From: Floccularia luteovirens
Taxonomy: Eukaryota; Basidiomycota; Agaricomycetes; Agaricales; Squamanitaceae
Direction: 5' to 3'
DNA length: 64,000 nt
Assembly: GCA_009739215.1 (NCBI GenBank)
Contig: VSJF01000007.1
Coordinates: forward strand, 992,001 to 1,056,000
Positions 21,406 to 34,239 of the stretch are shown here, in pieces (position 1 is the stretch's first letter; each line of letters begins with the position of its first letter). Below the pieces are notes generated by a model, which was not told the DNA's origin, did no database searches, and saw nothing but the letters and a program-made list of their open reading frames with translations. A program made the translations under genes and the position numbers.

Positions 21406-24400
21406 TTATGCGATATTCTGATTCCCAGCAAATCGCCGATAAGCTGGGTCATCAGTAGGGGTATCGGGGTGTAGTTGAAGCTTGCCCTCCCAGAGCGCAG
21501 CAGATGATTTCGAAGGATCCGTGTCTGCAGGATCGGACAGCAGTCCAGGTTGAATATACGCTTGACCAGTCGCTATGGTGCCGACCATCAAGGTGGGTGC
21601 CATTGTCAATAGCGTTGACCTACTGTGCGTGAGAAGATTGTTATGATGTAAAAGGAAATTTTATAGCATACATTGTAATGGAAGGCTTGTCATCACTGAT
21701 TCGAGCTGACCGGCTCTTGATCACGAATGATGAAGAGCGGAGACGCCCACCGCGAATATTTGCAAACGTGCTCAGGTTGTCACGAACCACAGAGATAGCA
21801 CCATTCCACCCTTCTGTATCGGGTCGGGTAGTGGGAAGAACTTCGGATTTTCCGAGCAAGCCCAAAGCGTTGAATGCACGTTCGAAATATCCGTTAGGCA
21901 TCAGACGAATGCAGGCACCCCATGGAATCGAAACAACACCCAAGGCGAGCGATATACCCCACTCACGACCACCCATTGGAGTTACCTGGAAGGCGGCCCC
22001 GCCAACAAATACTATAAGAATTTGTGCACCAATTTCTGTTGAACGCAGGATCAACGTATGTAAGCTTTTAACAAAAGATATAACAGACCAATCAATGTGA
22101 TAATCATAAAGTATCGGTTCTTTGTTATGCCCTCGAAAATATTCAATTTTCTGTCGAGCCTTCGGCAATTGACAGAGTTGAAAACTTGAGCGAAAACGAA
22201 TGCATTGAAAACCATAGTCTTAACAACAGCTTCGTTATGTGCTGTGTGTTCAAAACCAAGGATGTTGATACCTGCAAAGTGGAAAACGAGGATGATGATG
22301 ATTTGATATACCGACTGCAATAAGATCATCTTGTACATGTCAACAGAGAATAGCGGAGCAGTCTTCTTGTCAGGCTTGCGATTCAAAAGGACTTCAGAAG
22401 CAGGGTCGGTAGCTAAAGCCAATGCTGCGAATGTGTCCATGATAATGTTGATCCATAAGAGCTGCACGGCAGACAAGACTGATGCTTCTTCCTCAGATGC
22501 GACTGCGGTAACAAAGGTGATGACCACGGCTGTAACATTCGTAGAGACCTGGAACTGAAGGAACTTCCGAACTGCATCATTAACGCAGCGACCCCACATG
22601 ATAGCCTTGACGATTGAAGAGAAATTGTCGTCCATGAGGATGATGTCGGAGGCTTCCTTCGCAACCTCGGTACCAGCAATACCCATAGAAAAACCGACGT
22701 TAGCAGTTTTAAGTGCAGGACCATCGTTAGTTCCATCACCAGTCACACCCACAATTTCGCCAATGTGTTTCAATGTTTCAACAAGGACCTTCTTATCTTC
22801 TGGAGACGAACGAGCAAGTACTTGCAAACGAGGGACTATCTCTTGCATTTCGGAATGGCTCAGTTTCCTAAAGACTGGTCCTTCCATGATTATGCCACCC
22901 GGGGTGAAGATTCCGCACTGAGTTGCGATAGACCGAGCTGTAAGAACGTTGTCGCCGGTAACCATCTTGACATTTACACCTGCACGACGACATTTTGCCA
23001 CAGCATCCGTAACACCATCACGAAGGGGATCCTCGATTCCAGTAATGCCAATAAGTGTCAAGTCATGCGCGAGGTCATTGTAAGAGACCTAAACAGAATA
23101 TTAACCGTGGAGTTATGATTGATTTCTGTATTGTTACCTCTTCTTGCTCATCACATATGACGCCTTCCGGTGGCCACGATGAGAAATCCTTGTAGCAAAG
23201 AGCAATGGTCCGAAGTGTCTGGTTAGCATAGAAGATGATTGTTCTGAAGATATTTTCTTGAGCGAGTTCGTCGATCTCGTTGGTTTCAAAGCCGGCGTCT
23301 GGATTGTTGTCGTTATTGACTACGACGTGTCTTGTACATTTCTTCGACAAAATTTCGCTTGCCCCTTTGACGTAGAATCGGAACGTCCCATTACTCAATT
23401 TGACAACGACAGCCATGGCTTTGCGTTCGCTGGAAAAAGGAATCATTTGGATGATGTTGGCCTGATCTCGGGTTGTCCTGAAGTCTTTCCATCCAAGTTC
23501 TTTGGCGAATTGCAACAACGCAGTTTCCGTCTTGCTCCCGACAAAAATTGTCTCTCCTGACTCAGGGTGAATGTCCTGGAATGCAGTAGAGTTGACAGCA
23601 ATGGCCTCATTGAACAAATCTTGGAGCTCGAGGGGAAGTACAGTGTTGAGATTGCTTTGGTCGATAGAGAAGTCGTTTTTGTGTTTACGGACGGCAGAAG
23701 AATCTGTTTCCCCTTTAACAGCTTCGTTTGCATTTGTTCGTGAGGTATTGGTATCAAGCTGTCGGACAAATTTGGCATGGATTCCTACTGATCCTGCGAC
23801 TACAGTCATCACGTTCTGGGTAAGGGTGCCGGTCTTGTCAGTGCAGATAACCGATGCATTTGCCATCGTCTCGCAAGATCCCAAAACACGGACGAGCAGC
23901 TTTTCGTATGTCATACGTTTGGTGGCAAACGCAAGAGCAAGAGTCACCGCCAAAGGTAAACCTGTATGAATGCGTCAATATTGTTTTGGAAAACATGTTC
24001 TGACGAATAAATAACCTTCAGGTACAGCAACGACAATCAAGGTGACTGCGATAATCAAAATATTCACGAAAGCGAAGCCATTCTCACTCGGTGTACTAGT
24101 AGATATCAGTTATATTGCACAATTACATTACAAATTTCAAAAGGACATACCGAGGAGGTTTTCCTGTACCCAGTTGGACAAAGAATCTGATCATAAGTGC
24201 CGTGAAGAGTAGCAAACCAGCCGCTGAACCAATTTTCGCGATGAGTTCCGCCAAATTATTCAGTTTTAGTTGAAGAGGAGTATTCTCTGTATCCCCACGC
24301 AAAGCTATAAGAGGAAGAACAAAGTTTGTTAAAGTGACCGTGCAGACGTGACTTGACATACCCATCATAATACGACCATTGAAACTTTTTTGACCGACAG

Positions 24401-26173
24401 CGACAATGACATATTTTCCGACGCCCTCAAGGACCTTGCTACCACTAACCACAAAGCAATCGTGGTGTCCTGTGCTGGGGTCCTTGCCTTCTTGTCGTGC
24501 TTGTTGATGTAAGTTCAAGATATCGGCATAAGGGAACTTTTTGATTGCGTCAGATTCGCCAGTAGCACCAGACTCGTCGCATTTGACATTATGACCGGAA
24601 ATAAATATACCATCGCAAGGAATGATTTCACCTGGTTCCAACAGTGCGATATCCCCAACAACAACTTCCTGCAAAGCAAATACATATGGGGATTATTTGG
24701 GACCTCATAAAGCAAAATGCACAAACCTTGATATCAACAACCTTCTCCATACTGTCGCGAATAACCTTGACTCCACGTTCCTCCTTTTTTTCATTCAGAG
24801 CGCGGAATTGCTTCTCTTTTTGCCAATCATTCAAAGAACCAACAATGACCTATTAAAAAAATATAAATAATTAGTGTACCATCCAGTCCAGACGGAAAAT
24901 GTGGGATACTAACAACTATAAGGATAGCGATTACGATAGCAACACCTTCCACCCAATCTACTGGAGGGTCGTTAGGGTCTCTCTTTGTTCCGAAGTCTTG
25001 GAATAATCCCAATGCCAAGGACACTACGGCAGCAATTGACAACAAAATCTGATAACACATATTAACAATTGATTTATGAAAATTTAAAATTGAACACACC
25101 AATACTTTGTCCTTCATAGCAAGCCACATCAATTGAAGAAGTGATTTGCTGGAGCGCTGAGGAAGATCGTTTACTCCAAATACTCTCTTCCTGTCTTCCA
25201 TCGTCCCTGTAAACGCACGACCTTCACCTGCAGTTGCAGGTACCACATTGCCACTAGGTTCTGTCAACATAATTTCGGGGACATCGTTCTCCCCGCTTGC
25301 CCTATCGACCTTTTCTGGGTCGTCACTATGAGATGACATGTTACCCGCCGCGTTCCCTGATTTCTCATTCATTGAGTCTGTACGCTTGACTGCGACAGTG
25401 GACAGCCCCGTATCGGTATTAGTGCCTAACCCACGAATGATGCCATCAATACCACCGAAACCTGTAAGAATATCGATACTCTTAGGGTCAAGCATGTGGG
25501 CAAGTTCGTACGGTTTGAACTGGAAAGGGGCGGGATCAATTGCTTTGTCTTGGTCAAGTTCCCGTTGATGCGTCGTTTTCGCCTCCTCTTCGGAGACTTT
25601 GTCACCTTTCTTGTTCTTCTTTCCCTTCTTTTTCTTGCCCTCTTGTTCGGTAGGAGAGACAGCCACTTTGGGATGATCTGCGTCAACGTGAGTGAACGAA
25701 GTTGCGTTCGAACCAAATTGTTTGAGAGACATTCCTGGCTTTCCGTGATCAGGGACCGTCTCGGTCGCGCTCACGAACGTAGCATTGCTCGTTTTACGGA
25801 AGTGTGAGTGACCGGTGTTTGATGGGTCTTCAGTGCGTAGAAGTGCAAAAGATGACACGCCCGAACGTTCATTTGGGTGGTTATCGCGCAAGGCCATGGA
25901 CGTAGCGTAATTGACAGAGTGGTTAGAAAGAGTAGGTGAAGGAGGTGCAGACGAAACGTCAGAAACATCGGAAGTGGGAGAAGGAGGGACATCAAGAGAA
26001 GGTCTCGGGTGTAAAGAGGTAGGATGAGGAGAAAGCAAACCAGCCTGCGAAACTGGGGACTGTTGTGAAGATACCACGTTGTCAGAGGGAATGACGAGAG
26101 TAGGAGTTGAGGGGGTCTCCTGCGTGATGTTAATGGAGGGTATTATATTTGGATCATCTGCATTATCTGCCAT
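21406..26173 (-). CDS. PMC1: Plasma-membrane/vacuolar-type Ca2+-transporting P2B ATPase (PMC1-like)
   Basis: This pump moves Ca2+ out of the cytosol, in fungi mostly into the vacuole. The start MADNADDPN leads a disordered N-terminal extension of about 200 residues. A Lys-rich patch and the family block FQFKPYELAHMLDPKSIDIL, then GGIDGIIRGLGTNTDTGLS, follow. Next come the first membrane helices, the actuator loop with DESGATGES, the phosphorylation site CTDKTGTLTQN, and the nucleotide domain. The hinge reads GDGTNDGPALKTANVGFSMG, then AGTEVAKEASDIILMDDNFS. The C-terminal helices include LLWINIIMDTFAALALATDP and FNAFVFAQVFNSVN. All catalytic motifs are intact. Around ten exons give about 1,400 residues, long for yeast Pmc1 but usual for basidiomycetes because of the tails. 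The protein ends AYRRFAGNQNIA. Confidence 0.96.
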
Positions 26174-26782
26174 GGTCAATGTTACCAGAGAGTCGTGAGG
26201 AAAGGAGAAGGAATGAGACAATGTCAGAAAGCAAAGCTTTTTAAGTGTTTTACAAATGTAGCGAGGCTGTGTTTTGCCAAGTCAATAATGGTTCAAAAAT
26301 TTCACGTCCCCCACCACACCACATTGTCCGATACAACATCTCATTCTCAGCGCTTTCATTTTATTCAACCGCTATCGTATGCAGCATCTCCTATCTCTCT
26401 TCACACTTACTTTTGCAATGAAAATCATGGTTTGCTTTCAGGAACAGCATTCAAACAAAATACTATCTATATATGGTAAGAATCCAACACCACACATACC
26501 GAACTAGTACGTCAGTGTGTGAACCAAACTGTTCGTCATCATCGTGAGTTGGTTGCGTGGTTCCTTGGCTGTAATTCTTACAATTAATGACCCAAATCAT
26601 GAATGACGTGCGGTTACTCGTACCCCATTATAGAATACAACATGTCGAAGGCACTGTGTAATGCATTAAAATCATAAAACGTTGTCGGTCCTTCTTAACT
26701 GGGAGATGAATGTTTTAATCTACTATCAGCATCCCATTTTGGCAGTCATCATGACCACACCAAAAAAACATAGTCATTAGTA
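26174..26782. other. Upstream region of the Ca2+-ATPase gene
   Basis: This contains the promoter of the minus-strand ATPase gene. It has no ORF with recognisable features and no repeat that I can see. Confidence 0.4.
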
Positions 26783-26882
26783 GGCGGGCTGGCGTAATGG
26801 TTAACGCGCCAGTTTCCGGAGTGCCAAAGTATTTGGGCAAACAGTAGCTGGAGATTTCTGGGTTCGAGTCCCAGGCTCGTCG
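26783..26882 (+). tRNA. tRNA-Arg (anticodon CCG) with a 26-base intron
   Basis: A full cloverleaf can be drawn. The acceptor stem GGCGGGC pairs with GCTCGTC (two G-U pairs), discriminator G. The D stem GCGT pairs with ACGC around a loop containing GG. The anticodon stem CCAGT pairs with GCTGG. The T arm is CTGGG-TTCGAGT-CCCAG. The anticodon loop reads TTCCGG then A, giving anticodon CCG at 26816-26818, which reads the Arg codon CGG. The intron lies at the canonical place after position 37, about 26820-26845. Internal promoters are visible: an A box around TGGCGTAATGG and a B box GGTTCGAGTCC. A TTTT run a few bases downstream would end pol III transcription. Confidence 0.92.
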
Positions 26883-28423
26883 TACTTTTAATAATAAAAC
26901 CATAGATTACCTCATATTTTTATCATACTACGCAATGTAGCGATCATGATAGTCAAGCATTATAGGAGGTATCCTGCTTTTTTTGCAAAAGGAAATACTC
27001 TCAGGTTAACGCTGGAACGGCTTTGCGACCTGGCGGTAGCTCACATTAGTATTGACTTATACCCGTGTTGTAGTTTTCGGCCACCCGCTTTCCCGTGATT
27101 AAAAATGGGCTTGTACGTTGGACAGACTTGTAAAGAACCTTCCCTGGCATTCCTGAGCACGAAATAAGTACAGCACAGCATATGCTCCATAAACAACGTT
27201 TCTAGAATGACAGCCGAGGCTGCGGTATCATAAGATATTGGAGCGTTAAGAATCGATCCCAAGTCTAACAATTCAATGTGGTGTGGAATGTCTCTTCTAC
27301 GTCAGCTTTCTGTATGAAACAAATATACTTACTATGGTAAGTAGCATTACGGACTCAAAAATATCAAAGGGGTTAGGAGGAACAAGTGTCCAACAACTGA
27401 GATCTAGAATCATTGTCTGGGTCAGCTTAAAGAGGACTGCTGTGCAGATATGTAGATTATCTGTTTGTTGCCTGAGGACGCAAGGTGGTATTAAGGAAAG
27501 GCTAAAAATCTTGTGGCCTTAGTCTTACCTTGGCAACTTAATTGGAACTTGACGACCCTTCGCAAAAGCGTAACTGCCAACATTGCCAAGTGTGGTGTGC
27601 AAGGCGTTTTACTGTAGCAATCTAGCGATAGACATGTGCTTAAAGAAAGGTCGCCATGCTGCTTCCAGGTGACAAAGCTTCTGACCTCGGCCATGGCACG
27701 AAAAATGAACTTGTACCACGAGCTGAAAAGCTGTGCAATGGGCTTCTGACAGATAAGCGGACCGGCATGTCCGCATTTTGCGTTACAAAACAGCCCCAAT
27801 CTAATACTATACGTTACGACGCTTTAGCAAGTATGGAGAAATTTGCTGTTCTTCAACATAAATGGTTTGATCCTTTTTACAGCTTTGGACCCAAGGAACT
27901 GGGCGTAACATGTCAGATTTCGTTATTCAGTCGAGGATACTCCAAAATAAATATCAAAGATCTAATTCTGTCAGTTTGGAGCACTTTGAACAGTTTTTGA
28001 ACAGCTTTGAACTGAGTCGCCTACTAACACACAGTTCGCGATCAAAAATATATTCGGAAATCAACTTATAAGTTACCGAGTGTTTCCTACAGCAGGCCAG
28101 CAGGAAAGCAGACTATGTCTTGGTATACACACCCAATGCATCATGTAGCATCTCAAATTTTTCTTCAGCGAAATGAGACCAAGTGTAGGGGGCTATAATA
28201 TAATACTATCAATGATGGTGCAACGTGAAATACAGCAAAACCTGATGATATATATGACCAACACTGTTTCATAAAGCAGTGATTCTACTACTATACAAAA
28301 TTTACATTTTGATCTGGGTAGCGTACGTCTAGCCGATTCTGTACATCAATGAATACCAAAATAAAGAGCTAAATTAATAAACGCCGTTTGTCTGGCCATG
28401 AGTCGACGCTTGTTAAACACGAC
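26883..28423. other. Gene-poor 1.5 kb between the tRNA and TPS1
   Basis: The longest ORF (27656-28000, plus, 114 codons) overlaps another on the opposite strand (27491-27799), and neither has motif or exon structure. The right end is likely the TPS1 3' UTR. I see no repeat or RNA gene here. Confidence 0.4.
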
Positions 28424-30251
28424 CTATGTCTGTACAGACGGCGCAACGCCATTCACAATTACATTTCCTCCCCCAGCCTCGTCGTGTGATTTAACTTCCA
28501 ATTCAGCTTGCCCTTCTTTATCAACATCTGCAACGTCAATCTTACTCATATCCTTGATGAAGCTGGTTCCCCAGAAAGCCGCGCTGTATTTGATTACATA
28601 TTTGAATAGCTTGCGATGATTTTCGGCACGGGTTGCTGCGTCCATGGTCACTGCCTCATGAATGGCGTCGGCCACTTGCTGTGAATCCCAAGGGTTAACA
28701 ACAATCGAACCATTCAGACTTTGCGCAGCACCGGCGAACTCGGATAAAATCATCACACCCTGTCTTGCTTGCTGACAAGCGATATATTCGTATGACACCT
28801 TGACAGTGGATGTTAGCCATGAGTTTCAGCCCAGAGTCGGGTGGAAAACTCACAAGGTTCATTCCATCTCTTGTACTTGATACCAAGCAGACGTCACTGA
28901 CAGCATAGAGGGCACAGAGCTCATCGAAAGGCAAGCTTTTATGCATAAAGTGGATTGGCATAAACTCCACTGTTCCAAAGCGACCATTTATCCGGCCCAC
29001 GAGCTCATTCACAGTTGATCGCAGGTTCTGGTACTCTTCAACATCTTGACGTGAGGGAACGGCCAACTGCACTAGCACAACCTGTCAAGGAATAATCAAC
29101 AAAAAGAATTTTCTAATGAGCCAAGCATTTACTTTGCCAATCCACTCCGGGTGTTGTGTTAGGAACAATTCCAATGCATGTAATTTTTGAGGGACACCCT
29201 TGATGTAATCAAGACGGTCAACACCAACAATGACTTTCACTCCGCCAAAGCGTTGCTCAAGTTGGGTGATGCGGTCTATTACAGACTGTTTCTTCAAATT
29301 CTGCATTGATGTTAATGGATCATACATGTGACACACAAGAGTTTCAAACATACTTCAATGAAAGATGCGGGTTCAATACCTATGGGGAATGTTCCCACAT
29401 GAGCTAGCCTGCCTTCGAATTCGACGCCATTGGGCATAGTTGGAAGACCGAGGATTCGGGTGCACGAAGACAGGAAGTGCCGGGCATAGTCATACGTGTG
29501 GAAACCGATGAGGTCACAGTGCAACACCCCAAGGAGGATTTCTCTCCGGACAGGTAAAATTCTGCAAAAAAAGCTCATGTTTACATGTAGTGGGATAGAA
29601 CTATGGGACTTGCCTATAAATCTCACTACTCGGAAAAGGTGTATGTAGGAAGAACCCAATTTTGACTCCAGGGATGCTAGCCTGGTTTGATATTGAGTCG
29701 TCTGTCTCGATTCCTTCTGTGATTTTCGACAATTCTTCTGCAGTGAATTCTCCGATGTTTTCTCTTCCATCTATGAGTTGGCGTAGTAGCATGGGCATGA
29801 GCATTAGGTGATAATCCTGTACCCAAACCATAGCGCCAGGAGTGATCTGTTGACGGACCGCTTCGGCAAACTTTAAATTTGCCTGTCTGTAAGCTAACCA
29901 GTTCTCTTCGTCAAAATTCATCTCTCCTGGGTGGTAGTGGAAGAGAGGCCAGAGGATGGAATTAGAAAAGCCGTTGTAGTGGCGATCAGCTACGTCATCA
30001 TCAAGATACACTGCCTGGCAAGAGTATTCTTCCATTAAGCGCTTGTCGACAAGCGGGCGATCTTTGACAGGTATGAAGAAGCCAGGCCAGCCGATCCATG
30101 TGAAGCTAAGAGATTTTTTGAAACCGGAGAGTGCAGAGACAAGACCACCAGATGACATTTTGAAGTGGTACTCGCCATTTGAATCTTTGCTGATGGTGAT
30201 AGGTAGTCTGTTTGAAACGACGATGAGATGACCAGTCTTGCTAGAGTGCAT
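28424..30251 (-). CDS. TPS1: Trehalose-6-phosphate synthase
   Basis: Tps1 joins UDP-glucose and glucose-6-phosphate into trehalose-6-phosphate, the first step of trehalose synthesis and part of glycolytic control (GT20 family). The start MHSSKTGHLIVVSNRLPITI leads directly into the fold. Landmarks in order: MSSGGLVSALSGFKKS, WIGWPG, HYHPGEMNFDEENWLAYRQA, WVQDYHLMLMPMLLRQL, FFLHTPFPSSEIYR, DLIGFHTYDYARHFLSSCTR, GIEPASFIE, VIVGVDRLDYIKGVPQKLHA and SSTRDGMNLVSYEYIACQ. All are family signatures, including the sugar- and UDP-binding residues. About six exons give roughly 500 residues, a stand-alone synthase without the phosphatase domain. The C-terminal tail (HDEAGGGNVIVNGVAPSVQT) is species-specific. 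The frame extends upstream of the chosen Met without similarity. Confidence 0.97.
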
Positions 30252-30528
30252 TGCTGCAGCGAGTAAAGAAGCAAGGACGCGGGTGTAACAGGAAGTAGTA
30301 TTTATACTGATTATACTATGGCAAAAAGCCAGAGGCAGCAAACCAGATTTGGCACGATTATCATAGATCACACAAATAGTACGCTCCAGTAATTCACGTC
30401 ACACTCTCGCTTATTGCCGTCAATGTTCTTCCGCACTCCGACGTTACACCGTCATAATTATTATCATTATCATTCTTCCAATGTAATTATCAAAACGGAT
30501 TTTCTGCGGACAACAATATATATAACGT
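30252..30528. other. Short intergenic region TPS1-RPP0
   Basis: These 277 bases hold the TPS1 promoter and the RPP0 3' UTR. No gene is seen. Confidence 0.4.
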
Positions 30529-31639
30529 TTAGTCGAACAATCCAAAGCCCTGCCGATGAACGTGGGTCAGTCACAATATCTGCACACATTTCAGTAGATT
30601 TCGTACCATGTCATCATCGGACTCTTCCTTCTCTTCTTCCTTTTCTTCAGCTTTAGCGCTTGCAGCGGGCGCTGCTTCTGTAGCAGCAGGAGCAGCAGCA
30701 ACTGCGAATGCCTCAGGGTTAGCAAGATACTCCTTGATCTACGGTATTATTATTAGTACAGATTCTTAATTATAAGACCAAGAAATAAATACCATACCTT
30801 GTCAGCACCTTCGAAATTGTACTCTGTAGCCAGAGGACACAGCAATCAAGTTCTTGTATGCATTGACTAATGAGTGGGTCACAGATGCAATTGTGGGGAA
30901 GTTAACAGCGAGAGAAATAGCTGCAACGGTCTTGATACCAGACAAGAAGCGGTCGATAAGTTCTTGTTCATCCGTGTCCAAAACATCGGGAGTGAAAATA
31001 TTGCCGTTTTCATAGATCTGGACGACGGTCATTCCGTATGTGAACGGTGAAATGTTAAGCATGTTCAGAAGGGTAGCTTCGGATTGTCCGACACGAGTAC
31101 CCCCAGAAACGACCTTGACGTCCGAAACAATTTCAATGGTACCACGAGCAATTTTAGTGGGGATACCGAGAGCTTGAAAGAAAGAGGTCTTTCCCGGTTC
31201 CATACCGGTGTTTCCAGCAGGAACGGTGACATCTTTTGGTGCAAAGGCACCAGCACGAGCTGGAGCTGCGACTTTGTTGGCGACAATAATTTCACGGATT
31301 TCTTTGAGGTCATCCGCAGTGCATACGAACCCAATGTTGCCTTTAATGTAGTTCAACAAGCGTTCCAATTCTGGACGCTCAGGCAAGAGAGTTCGCAGCC
31401 CCCTACGAACCAAGGTATTTTTCCCCATCAATACAACACCTCTTCCTCTGAGTGCAACACGAATTTGATGCATCTGATTGGACCCGACATTGTCTACGTT
31501 GACGATGAAGATGGAAGCTGTCACCAAGCATAAGATAAGATTCATAGACTAGTCTAGGTGGGTGGAACTCACGGTACTTGTCAAGTAATTCCCTAAGTCT
31601 CTTAAGATAGTTTTCCTTGTCTGAGCGACTGCCTCCCAT
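30529..31639 (-). CDS. RPP0: 60S acidic ribosomal protein P0
   Basis: P0 anchors the P1/P2 stalk on the large subunit and takes part in the GTPase centre. The start is [20 protein letters not shown]. The next exons read [20 protein letters not shown], then [20 protein letters not shown]. Further blocks are [40 protein letters not shown] and [20 protein letters not shown]. The acidic tail EESDDDM is followed by a last small exon giving GFGLFD, the universal stalk C-terminus. That last intron, between DDDM and GFGLFD, is easy to miss. About 310 residues in four or five exons. It follows TPS1 on the same strand and is divergent from the next gene. Confidence 0.97.
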
Positions 31640-32120
31640 TGTGTATTTTGTTTATCTGGTGCACAGATGTAAGTCTTTGGACAAGTAAGCCAGAAAGAAC
31701 CTACAGCGCAAATAGCCTGATAGAATAAATTTGCTACCTCCCAATTGACCTCTGCACCTAGATGAGCATTAGTATGACATACGACAAGCTAGAAGCTAAA
31801 ATATAGACCTGGTAGTGCCAATGGATTTTTCAAGGCAGCTGGTTGTAGAAAGGCCTGATTGCGATTCTGCAACTTTGTGTGTACCACTGAGCGTGGGAAT
31901 TGCTATTAAGCTCAAGGTTTAAGTTTACTTCAAGCTCAGATCGGTGGAGGCCGTAACGTTGCCTGCTCAAATTTGGCTGTTGAATTTTCAATTCCACGCT
32001 GTGGTTAATCAAGACGTGCGCGCATCGCTATTAGCACAGTCTGGAACATTTGGCTGCTTTTGCCGCTCAGTATTACTCCGTGCTGAACCAGATTCACCCA
32101 TTTATCGTCCATGCAATGGA
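31640..32120. other. Divergent promoter region RPP0 / helical-repeat gene
   Basis: These 481 bases lie between the starts of RPP0 (minus) and the following plus-strand gene. Expected to carry the ribosomal-protein promoter and 5' UTR introns. I see no coding sequence. Confidence 0.4.
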
Positions 32121-34060
32121 ATGTTGCGATGGTGTCAGTCGACCGTCCGCTTTTTGAATGGACAAGGCAGCGGATATGCGTCAAATATATGGTATGTTAT
32201 GTATGAACCTATGCATGCTATAGTTGTTTACTTTTCTACCCCGTTCACAGTTTGCTTGGCGCAAAGAACATCTCGAACGTTCACTGCATAGCCACATCTT
32301 ATTTTCGGTTATGTGTGTCTTCTGGAGCCTACAAACTTCCTGTTGAACAACAGACACGCCGGTTCGCTCGAAATTCGCTTGGAGCACAGGACAGCCCCTC
32401 GAACACAAAATCTTCGGACGAATGTCAAGCTCACCCGGATATGCGAACTGTGCATGAAGAAGTAGGCTTACCAGAAGCCAAACACGGCCAAGTTTTATCT
32501 CCGGTGAAAATATTTTGCTGTCCTTCTGCCAAGTCCGGGTCTGCAAATTTTCATGTTGCTGTGTACACTTGCAATCAATATTGCGATAAATGTACCGCCT
32601 CCTCTGGAACTATACCCAAAGATGAGCCTTTAGGCTCAGTATTACAGCGTTTACAGGAACCGGATGTTGGAGTAGTTGATGAAATTTCCCATGATGGCCT
32701 TCAAGATAGCATTCAAACATCATCCAATCTCTTGCATACTATAGCCCGTTCATATATATCAAGGAATGAATGGAAAAAAGCGTCTTCTATGCTCACATAT
32801 CCGGGTTTTTCACGCTACCAGAAAGAAGAAATTCTTTGGGCACTTCTGCAGCATTTTCAAGTCCACAGGCGCGAATACACAGATCAGGGCTTTTCTGCTA
32901 CGATAGGACAAGAGATTTTATGTCTCTATGCAAGACTGCCACCCCCTAAACGACTCAAGTACCCCATCCGCTTTTTCCTCTCTATCATGATTACCTCCCG
33001 TAATGCTTCCAAAGCAGTGGACATTGTAGAAGCCATCTACCGAAATACAACGGCGTTCTTCACAATGGGTTTTTTTCTCAGGCTCCAGCGCACTTTGATT
33101 CGTCATGAAGAGTTCGCGCTCAGTGTTCGTCTGTTCAAAATCACTGAACGCAACGGTTCTGCTGCTTCACGCTCATTCAGTGACATGCAACGCAAGCTGG
33201 CTATAAGTTTATCCTGCAAAGGAGCCCATAACTACTCGAGACTTGTGCATCGATCTGGAGCACGCCAACCTTCCTATCGTACCACTCGCGAAGCTTTACT
33301 TAGGGCAGTCTCCTTTCGGTATGCAAACCCTGCTAAACAATCAGCTTTACGAATTATCCCGATCCTACTGCGCTCGCCTATGCAGGGATCAAGTGTCAGG
33401 TATGCGACGGCCCTTTTGGTGAACGCGAACCGCCTTCTCGCAGCAAGGAAACTATTCGAAAGAACTTCTCCAGGTCTGGATGCGAAAACTAGGGCAGTCG
33501 TTGGTAACATACTCTTGCATGGACAATTACGTCCCAGTAACCAGCGCAATAAACGACTGGTCCGACATGTACTCCATTTCAAAGACTATCTCATAGAGAA
33601 GTGTGGTTTTGAACCGGATAGGACTACAGTTAACATACTTTTGAAAGCGATTTTGAGGTGGCAGACTGTGATCGACTCGTGCAGGATTAAAGCTCTGTTT
33701 GATCATATGATTCGTCATGGGTATCCAGCATCCCAACGGTGGCGCCATGAACATGGAGTCCCTTTTGGTAACCCGCCCTCGTCAAACACTCATTCGATTG
33801 AGCGGTTCTTACCTTTGATGTCCTCTCATATCTCGTTTGGAAGGCACGTACGTCCCATGTACAAAATGTTTATCACGGCATTGTATCTTCGAGGGGATAT
33901 TAGTGGTGCTAAGATGATTATTGGAATCATGCGGGAGGAAGAGGTTTTGGAAATTCGCCAACGGGAGAAACGCAACACGGCGCGACGAATTGGGATTGTC
34001 AAAAAGAAGCAGAAGCTCCTTAAGTATGGTAGTAAAGTTGATAATTCTGCCCAGAGCTAG
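32121..34060 (+). CDS. Probable mitochondrial helical-repeat (PPR-like) protein
   Basis: Exon 1 (32121-32191) starts MLRWCQSTVRFLNGQGSGYA, an amphipathic basic N-terminus like a mitochondrial presequence. A 59-base intron joins it in frame to one long exon of about 600 codons. The protein is rich in paired helices: KEEILWALLQHFQVHRREYT, RFFLSIMITSRNASKAVDIV, EFALSVRLFKITERNG, ATALLVNANRLLAARKLFER, PDRTTVNILLKAILRWQTVI, and YKMFITALYLRGDISGAKMI. This spacing and the FEPDRTTVNILLKA-type motif resemble pentatricopeptide repeats, so a role in mitochondrial RNA or translation is likely (inference). The basic C-terminus (RIGIVKKKQKLLK) would suit RNA binding. The long exon alone has no ATG at its left end, which supports the spliced start. 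Confidence 0.75.
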
Positions 34061-34239
34061 CTGTGTATACTACAGTACTTCATGGGTCATTCTAATTTCA
34101 TGAATGCAATGGACATACGAGGGTCGAGTTGACTGATCACTATGCTCAGGTAAGGCTGAACAATATCATTTCATTCGGTAAAAATAAGGACATCAATTTT
34201 ATTGTACACTGTCTGTTGGCATGTATATATGCATAAGGT

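Noticed and set aside
21678..22100. 140-codon plus-strand ORF
   Set aside because: Antisense to the C-terminal membrane helices of the Ca2+-ATPase gene.
23571..23969. 132-codon plus-strand ORF inside the Ca2+-ATPase gene
   Set aside because: Antisense shadow of the conserved phosphorylation-domain coding sequence.
27656..28000. 114-codon plus-strand ORF near the tRNA
   Set aside because: Overlaps a 102-codon antisense ORF, with no family features on either strand.
31084..31533. 149-codon plus-strand ORF
   Set aside because: Antisense shadow of RPP0, a firmly identified gene.
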